From contig NZ_JBHZGI010000003.1 of the NCBI RefSeq assembly GCF_051900535.1, positions 62,001 to 126,000 on the forward strand: DNA of 64,000 bases. The letters run 5' to 3'. Source of the stretch: Frateuria_A sp051900535 (GTDB lineage Bacteria > Pseudomonadota > Gammaproteobacteria > Xanthomonadales > Rhodanobacteraceae). Below, one piece after another: positions 59,346 to 64,000 of the stretch (position 1 is the stretch's first letter; each line of letters begins with the position of its first letter). A model generated the notes under the pieces. That model searched no databases and was not told the origin of the DNA. It saw only the letters and a program-made list of their open reading frames with translations. The position numbers were made by a program, and so were the translations under genes.

Positions 59346-60692
59346 TCAGGCAACGACGGCTTCCTCGGCCAGGTGCACGCGCCCACGCAGCGAGTTGGTC
59401 ATGGCTTCGGTGATCCGGACGTCGACGAACTGGCCGATCAAACGGGCATTCCCAGGGAAGTTAACGAAGCGCATGTTCTCAGTGCGGCCGGTGAGCTCGT
59501 TCGGGTTCTTGCGGCTGGGCTTTTCGACCAGTACCCGCTGCACGGTGCCGACCATGGCCTCGTTGATCAGGCGCGCGTGGTCGTTGATCTTCGCCTGCAG
59601 CCGTGACAGGCGTGCGTGCTTGACCTCCGAAGGCGTGTCGTCTGCGAGGTTCGCCGCCGGCGTGCCGGGGCGGGCGGAGAAGATGAAGGAGAAGCTCTGG
59701 TCGAAGCCGACGTCCTCGATCAGCTTCATGGTCTTCTCGAAATCCTCGTCGGTCTCGCCGGGGAAGCCGACGATGAAGTCGGAGCTGATGCAGATATCCG
59801 GCCGCACCGCGCGCAGCTTGCGGATCTTCTGCTTGAACTCGAGCGTGGTGTAGCCGCGCTTCATGGCCGCCAGGATGCGGTCGGAACCGGCCTGCACCGG
59901 CAGGTGCAGGAAGTTCGCCAGCTTGGGCACGCTGGCGTAGGCCTCGATCAGCGAGTCGGAAAACTCCAGCGGATGCGAGGTGGTGAAGCGGATGCGGCCG
60001 ATCGATTCGATCTGCGCGATGGCGTGGATCAGCACGGCGAGGTCGGCGATGCCGCCGTCGTGCATCGGTCCCTGGTAGGCGTTGACGTTCTGGCCCAGCA
60101 GGGTGACCTCGCGCACACCCTGTTCGGCCAGCTGCGCCACTTCCACCAGCACGTCGTCGAACGGGCGGCTGATCTCGGTGCCACGGGTGTAGGGCACCAC
60201 GCAGTAGCTGCAGTACTTGGAACAGCCTTCCATGATCGAGACAAACGCGGTGGGACCTTCGGCGCGCGGCTCGGGCAGGCGGTCGAACTTCTCGATCTCG
60301 GGGAAGGAGATGTCCACCTGCGGCTTGCCGGTCTCGCGCTTGGCCTCGATCAGCTCGGGCAGGCGGTGCAACGTCTGCGGGCCGAACACGAGGTCCACGA
60401 ACGGCGCGCGCTTGATGATCGCCTCGCCTTCCTGCGAGGCCACGCAGCCGCCGACGCCGATCAGCACAGGCTTGCCGCCCTGCTTGTGTTCCTTCCAGCG
60501 GCCCAGCTGGCTGAATACCTTCTCCTGCGCCTTCTCGCGGATGGAGCAGGTGTTGATCAGGATCACGTCCGCCTCGGACTCGTCCTGGGTCAACTCCAGG
60601 CCGTGCGACGCCTTGAGCACGTCGGCCATCTTGGCCGAGTCGTACTCGTTCATCTGGCAGCCGTGGGTCTTGATGAAAAGCTTGCCGCTCAT
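59346..60692 (-). CDS. miaB: MiaB, tRNA-2-methylthio-N6-dimethylallyladenosine synthase
   Basis: A radical-SAM methylthiotransferase of 448 residues. N-terminal UPF0004 domain with three cluster Cys (THGCQMNEYDS, NTCSIREKA, VGGCVASQE); radical SAM motif CSKYCSYC near residue 153; C-terminal TRAM domain (about 375-440). It converts i6A37 to ms2i6A37 in tRNA. ATG 60692 gives MSGKLFIKTHG; a longer frame from 60932 lacks family-like sequence. It is the first gene of the phoH-ybeY-corC run. Confidence 0.94.
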   Translation of the reverse strand: MSGKLFIKTHGCQMNEYDSAKMADVLKASHGLELTQDESEADVILINTCSIREKAQEKVFSQLGRWKEHKQGGKPVLIGVGGCVASQEGEAIIKRAPFVDLVFGPQTLHRLPELIEAKRETGKPQVDISFPEIEKFDRLPEPRAEGPTAFVSIMEGCSKYCSYCVVPYTRGTEISRPFDDVLVEVAQLAEQGVREVTLLGQNVNAYQGPMHDGGIADLAVLIHAIAQIESIGRIRFTTSHPLEFSDSLIEAYASVPKLANFLHLPVQAGSDRILAAMKRGYTTLEFKQKIRKLRAVRPDICISSDFIVGFPGETDEDFEKTMKLIEDVGFDQSFSFIFSARPGTPAANLADDTPSEVKHARLSRLQAKINDHARLINEAMVGTVQRVLVEKPSRKNPNELTGRTENMRFVNFPGNARLIGQFVDVRITEAMTNSLRGRVHLAEEAVVA

Positions 60693-61027
60693 GGGCGTGG
60701 ATACCGTGTGCTGGTGCGGCGCGACGTGCGCCGAACCGCGCAGTTTACGCGCGTGGTTCCGCGACTGCCAGTTTGTGGGCTGCATCAAGTACTTGCGGAT
60801 GAGCGTGTCCCCGGTCGAGCGCCCGTCCGCTTCCTCGTAGGTGCCTCTTTTGGACCGGGCCCCTCGTCCCATCGCCCCCCAAGTGGGGCTCCTGCAGCTT
60901 CTTCGTGCGGCGGCGTTTCCTTGCCCGCCCACCTCCCGAAGGAAACGGGGCCTTCAAAGCTTGCCGTTCCGCACGGAACCGCGCGGCGGTGCTGGCTTCC
61001 ATCCTGTCGTGGGGGCACACTCCGCGC
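60693..61027. other. 335-base divergent intergenic region
   Basis: Divergent gap between miaB and the lytic transglycosylase gene. Frames cross it on both strands but look like shadows. I find no strong promoter; the region is GC-rich and featureless except for CCCCAAGTGGGGCTCC (60877-60892), a partial member of the dispersed family. Confidence 0.4.
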
Positions 61028-62077
61028 ATGTTTGCCGCCGCACGCCAAGGGGAGAGCGCCGGCGTGGCTTGTGGTGCTTTCCCGGGTCGATCGATCCTGT
61101 ACAGGGTCGCGCTGGCCTGTGCGCTGCTGGCGGGTTTGCTGTGCCTGCCGAGGGCGCATGCCGGGGCGCTCTACCAGTGCACCGGATCGGGCGGAGAGAC
61201 GGTCTACAGCAGTACTACCGCCGGCTACAGCGCGTGCCGCAAGGTGGCGTCCTTCGCGGACTCCTCTCGCCGGACGGCGCCGGCGCTTACCAGGAAACCC
61301 GCCGCCTCGCTGGCGGGCGTGCACGGCTGGGTGCGGACCACGGCGCGACTGGTGTCGTTGGCGGATATCGAGGGCACGGTGGACACCACCGCGCGCACCG
61401 TCGACGCGGGCAGATGGAACTACCGCGAGGATCCGGCCGATGCCACGGCCGCGACAGCAGCGGGCAACCGGGTGCTTCGGGGTGCGGTCTATCGCGTGGA
61501 GAAGGCGGATGGCTCGGTCGAGTACACCAATCTCGCGCCAGGCGGCGGCAAGGGCCGTGCGGTCACCACCCTGTTCACGTACATCGCCACCTGCGCGGCG
61601 TGCAACCTGCACTCGACCATCGACTGGAACCGGGTGCGGCTGAATCTCACCGCCTACGCCGATGCGGTACGTGCCGCCAGCGCGGCATCGGGCGTGGACG
61701 AGGCGTTCCTGCGTGCGGTGATCCACGCCGAGAGCGCGTTCAACCCCAATGCGCTCTCACTCAAAGGAGCGCAGGGTCTGATGCAGCTTATGCCCGGTAC
61801 GGCCAGCGACATGGGCGTGCTCGACGCTTTCGATGCGGCCCAGAACATCCGTGGTGGCGCGCGCTACCTGGCGCAACTGCTGAAGACCTTCGACGGCGAT
61901 GAGCGGTTGGCGGCGGCGGCCTACAACGCCGGGCCAGGCGCAGTGCTGCACTACAACGGCGTGCCGCCGTTCGCCGAAACGCAGGTCTACGTCAAGCGCG
62001 TCGGCGAGCTGCGCCGGCGCTACGGCGCGGCCGTGCACGGTGCGATGACCGCAATGCGAAGCAGCGGCTCACCCTGA
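61028..62077 (+). CDS. Exported lytic murein transglycosylase (SLT family)
   Basis: A protein of 349 residues with a signal peptide (VALACALLAGLLCLPRAHA, residues 27-45; shorter starts are possible). An N-terminal DUF4124-like segment with paired Cys (ALYQCTGSGGETVYSS...CRKV) is followed by the SLT goose-lysozyme domain from about residue 210, with catalytic Glu235 in AVIHAESAFNP, KGAQGLMQLMPGTA and AAYNAGPGAVLHY. It cleaves peptidoglycan glycan strands with anhydro-muramic ends. It stands alone. Confidence 0.9.
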   Translation: MFAAARQGESAGVACGAFPGRSILYRVALACALLAGLLCLPRAHAGALYQCTGSGGETVYSSTTAGYSACRKVASFADSSRRTAPALTRKPAASLAGVHGWVRTTARLVSLADIEGTVDTTARTVDAGRWNYREDPADATAATAAGNRVLRGAVYRVEKADGSVEYTNLAPGGGKGRAVTTLFTYIATCAACNLHSTIDWNRVRLNLTAYADAVRAASAASGVDEAFLRAVIHAESAFNPNALSLKGAQGLMQLMPGTASDMGVLDAFDAAQNIRGGARYLAQLLKTFDGDERLAAAAYNAGPGAVLHYNGVPPFAETQVYVKRVGELRRRYGAAVHGAMTAMRSSGSP

Positions 62078-62087
62078 GACCGGGTTT

Positions 62088-62160
62088 CCTGCAGGAGCGT
62101 CGGTCTGCCAGGCCGCCGATTCGCTGGAAATCCCGGTCGCGCACAGACGCACTTCTACAG
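62088..62160. repeat. Inverted pair of dispersed repeats between convergent genes
   Basis: TTCCTGCAGGAGCG at the left faces CGCACTTCTACAGGAAG at the right, and GGTCGCGCACAG in between is the usual tail of the family. Together they could form a hairpin ending both converging transcripts. Confidence 0.5.
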
Positions 62161-62167
62161 GAAGCGG

Positions 62168-63376
62168 TCAGCCATCCAGGGTGGTGCGGGTCTGCAGCGG
62201 CGGACGGCGGGCGAGGGTGACCTCGGCGTGGAACGGCACACCGTTGCGCAGTCCCGAAACCTCCACCTTGGCCCCGGGCTTGAGCGCGGCCTCGTGCCGG
62301 CGCAGGTCGGCCGGGTCCAGGATGTTGTCGGTGCCGATGCGCAAAAGAATGTCATGCGGCTGGATGCCCGCCAGCGCTGCCGGGCCGCCCGGATAGACAT
62401 CGGTCACCTGCGCCCCGCGCGCCGCGGCGGGCAGGCCGCTGTCGGCGGCCACGGGCACGAAGGCGTAGTCGGCGCCGAGCCACCCGCGCACCACGTGACC
62501 GGTGGCGATGATCTGGTCCAGCACGCTCTTGGCGTTACCCACCGGAATCGCGAAGCCGATGCCTTCGGCGTTGGCCTGCCGCCCGATCAGCAGCGTATTG
62601 ATGCCGACCAGCTCGCCCCGGGCGTTGACCAGCGCGCCACCGGAGTTGCCCAGGTTGATCGCGGCGTCCGTCTGGATGAAGTCTTCAGCGCTGGAGCTGG
62701 ACAACTGTCGACCGACCGCACTGACGATGCCCATCGTCACCGTCTGGTTGAGCCCCAGCGGATTGCCGATCGCGAGTACCACGTCGCCGGCGCGCAGCGC
62801 GTGGCTGTCGGCGATCTTGACCACCGGCAGGTTGCCGGCATCGACCTTGAGTACAGCCAGATCGGTTTCCTCGTCGGCTCCGACCAGCGTGGCCTTGGCG
62901 ATGCGTCCGTCGTAGAGCAGCACCTGGATGTCGTCGGCGTTGGCAATCACGTGGTTGTTGGTCAGCACATAACCCTTGTCGCTGACGATCACCCCCGAGC
63001 CCAGCACCTGCTGCGGGCGCTTGTAGGCCGGGCCGGTGGGCAGGCCACCGAAAAGCCGCTGCAGCACCGGATCGTCGTACATCTGCACGGCCCGTGCGGT
63101 GACCATCTTGTTGGCGTAGATGTTCACCACGGAGGGTGCGGCTTTCGCCACGGCGTCGGCGTAGGACACGGGGCCGACGCCCGGCCCGGGAGCGGAAACT
63201 TGCGTGGCCGCGGCTTGCTGCGTGGTAGCGGAGGCCTGCGGGGCATGCCCCAGGCCGAAGCGGGTACGCAGGCGGTCCCCGCTGCCGGGCCAGAAAAGCC
63301 CGACCACGAAGGCGAGCGCCAGTCCCAGGACGACGAAGCGGGTGATAAAGGCGAGCGCGCCGGCGGCGTTCTTCAT
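62168..63376 (-). CDS. DegS/AlgW-like membrane-anchored HtrA serine protease
   Basis: A protein of 402 residues. One N-terminal TM anchor (about 12-30), a Pro/Gln/Ala linker, a trypsin-like domain with His142 (TNNHVI), Asp172 (ETDLAVLK) and Ser245 (LGNSGG), then a single PDZ domain (about 290-390). A single PDZ plus an anchor is the plan of DegS/AlgW, which cut RseA to release the envelope stress sigma factor; DegQ would have two PDZ domains. No rseA or rpoE lies in the window, so the name is a family guess. Confidence 0.87.
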   Translation of the reverse strand: MKNAAGALAFITRFVVLGLALAFVVGLFWPGSGDRLRTRFGLGHAPQASATTQQAAATQVSAPGPGVGPVSYADAVAKAAPSVVNIYANKMVTARAVQMYDDPVLQRLFGGLPTGPAYKRPQQVLGSGVIVSDKGYVLTNNHVIANADDIQVLLYDGRIAKATLVGADEETDLAVLKVDAGNLPVVKIADSHALRAGDVVLAIGNPLGLNQTVTMGIVSAVGRQLSSSSAEDFIQTDAAINLGNSGGALVNARGELVGINTLLIGRQANAEGIGFAIPVGNAKSVLDQIIATGHVVRGWLGADYAFVPVAADSGLPAAARGAQVTDVYPGGPAALAGIQPHDILLRIGTDNILDPADLRRHEAALKPGAKVEVSGLRNGVPFHAEVTLARRPPLQTRTTLDG

Positions 63377-63445
63377 GGCTTCAATGGTTTGGATGGGGCC
63401 GGACGTGGAGGCGCGCGGGGGAGGTCGCCTCCCTTGTGTGATTGA

Positions 63446-63474
63446 TTGTACGGGCCAGGCCCTGACGCTACACT
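63446..63474 (+). promoter_or_regulatory. Sigma70 promoter of petA
   Basis: TTGTAC (63446-63451) and TACACT (63469-63474) are separated by 17 bases. RNA would start near 63481, about 60 bases before the petA ATG. Confidence 0.6.
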
Positions 63475-63543
63475 AACGCGATTTTTGCGGGCCCCCAAAC
63501 GGGAGCGCGCATCTCAATGGCATTGCATGTACCGGAGAGCCTG

Positions 63544-64000
63544 ATGGCGAACGAAGTCGTCGATCATGGCCGCCGCCGCTTCCTGACAGCGACCACCTCG
63601 GTGGTCGGCGCTGTCGGAGTCGTCGCGGTGGCCGTGCCCTTCATCAAGTCCTGGGAGCCGAGCGCCCGCGCCAAGGCAGCCGGTGCGCCGGTCACCGCCG
63701 ACATCGGCAAGATCGAGCTGGGCCAGAAGGTCGACTACGCGTGGCGCGGCTTGCCCGTGTTCGTGGTGCGCCGTACCAAGGATCAGCTCGCGGTGTTGCC
63801 GACGCTGGCGCCTCGCCTGGTCGACCCGAACTCCGAGGTCGAGCAGCAGCCCGCCTACATCAAGGGCCCGGACCGCGCGATCAAGCCCGAGTGGCTGGTG
63901 GTGATCGGCATCTGCACCCACCTGGGCTGCGTGCCGGAGTTCTTCCCCCAGATCAAACCCGAGCCGTTCGACCCGAACTGGAAGGGCGGCTTCTTCTGCC
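63544..64000 (+). CDS. petA: PetA, ubiquinol-cytochrome c reductase Rieske iron-sulfur subunit (5' part)
   Basis: The first 152 codons are present; the gene continues past the window end. The product begins MANEVVDHGRRRFLTATTSVVG, with a twin-arginine signal anchor that forms the single TM helix (about 16-36) keeping the head in the periplasm. The first Rieske motif CTHLGC is present at about 124-129; the second Cys-His pair (near CPCHGS) should follow outside. It transfers electrons in the bc1 complex. GGAGAG precedes ATG 63544. Confidence 0.95.
   Translation, partial: MANEVVDHGRRRFLTATTSVVGAVGVVAVAVPFIKSWEPSARAKAAGAPVTADIGKIELGQKVDYAWRGLPVFVVRRTKDQLAVLPTLAPRLVDPNSEVEQQPAYIKGPDRAIKPEWLVVIGICTHLGCVPEFFPQIKPEPFDPNWKGGFFC

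Noticed and set aside
59616..61643. Long + frame antisense to miaB
   Set aside because: Shadow frame. The real + gene there starts at 61028 in another frame with signal peptide and SLT domain.
1..64000. tRNA, rRNA, CRISPR, prophage or insertion sequence
   Set aside because: I scanned the gaps for cloverleaf-like, array-like and transposase-like signals and found none; short intergenic repeats are present but no transposase gene.

Overview
The window looks like a chromosomal segment of a GC-rich gammaproteobacterium of the Xanthomonadales, most likely Rhodanobacteraceae or Xanthomonadaceae. The placement is inferred from the pilGHIJ-chpA cluster, the miaB-phoH-ybeY-corC order, the coding style and the short dispersed 'TGTAGGAGC' type repeats; no rRNA gene is present to prove it. 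Coding density is high. I see no tRNA or rRNA gene, CRISPR array, prophage or insertion sequence.

Left part (1-31.3 kb). Bases 1-11737 carry the chemosensory cluster that controls type IV pilus (T4P) twitching: pilG (end only), pilH, pilI, pilJ, a 2031-residue chpA, a degenerate chpB-like gene and a chpC-like cheW gene. No pilK methyltransferase lies in it. Then come rsmE, bioA, gspN, a phosphatase/pyrophosphatase run (HisN-like, nudE, cysQ, mazG), two envelope-type proteins, an SLC13/ArsB-like permease, a GST, the ybbP-ybbA/tesA divergent set, a two-component pair, a fused 3-oxoacid CoA-transferase, an exported Ntn asparaginase, folA and a mutT-like gene.

Middle part (31.3-49.9 kb). This is a T4P assembly and surface-glycan region. 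coaE, pilD, pilC and pilB lie on the minus strand. Three glycosyltransferases run rightward from 36.4 kb. A long leftward run starts at two tandem major-pilin genes (49.9-48.7 kb) and continues through two large GT-C/TPR membrane proteins, a Wzx-like flippase, a methyltransferase, a HAD phosphatase, a nucleotidyltransferase and a TagB/TagF-like glycerophosphotransferase. The layout suggests a dedicated pilin- or surface-glycan decoration system, possibly with phospho-alditol units. This is the most interesting part of the window. A strong terminator sits directly against the Shine-Dalgarno of the first GT-C gene, so pilin and modification genes are probably expressed at very different levels.

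Right part (50-64 kb). It holds an exported S9 peptidase, a CorA transporter, an OafA-type O-acyltransferase with an SGNH domain, a DUF4105 membrane protein, corC/ybeX, ybeY, phoH, miaB, an exported lytic transglycosylase, a membrane-anchored HtrA/DegS-like protease and the start of petA (Rieske protein), which has a clear sigma70 promoter.

Most very long open frames antisense to these genes are GC-rich shadows and were left out.
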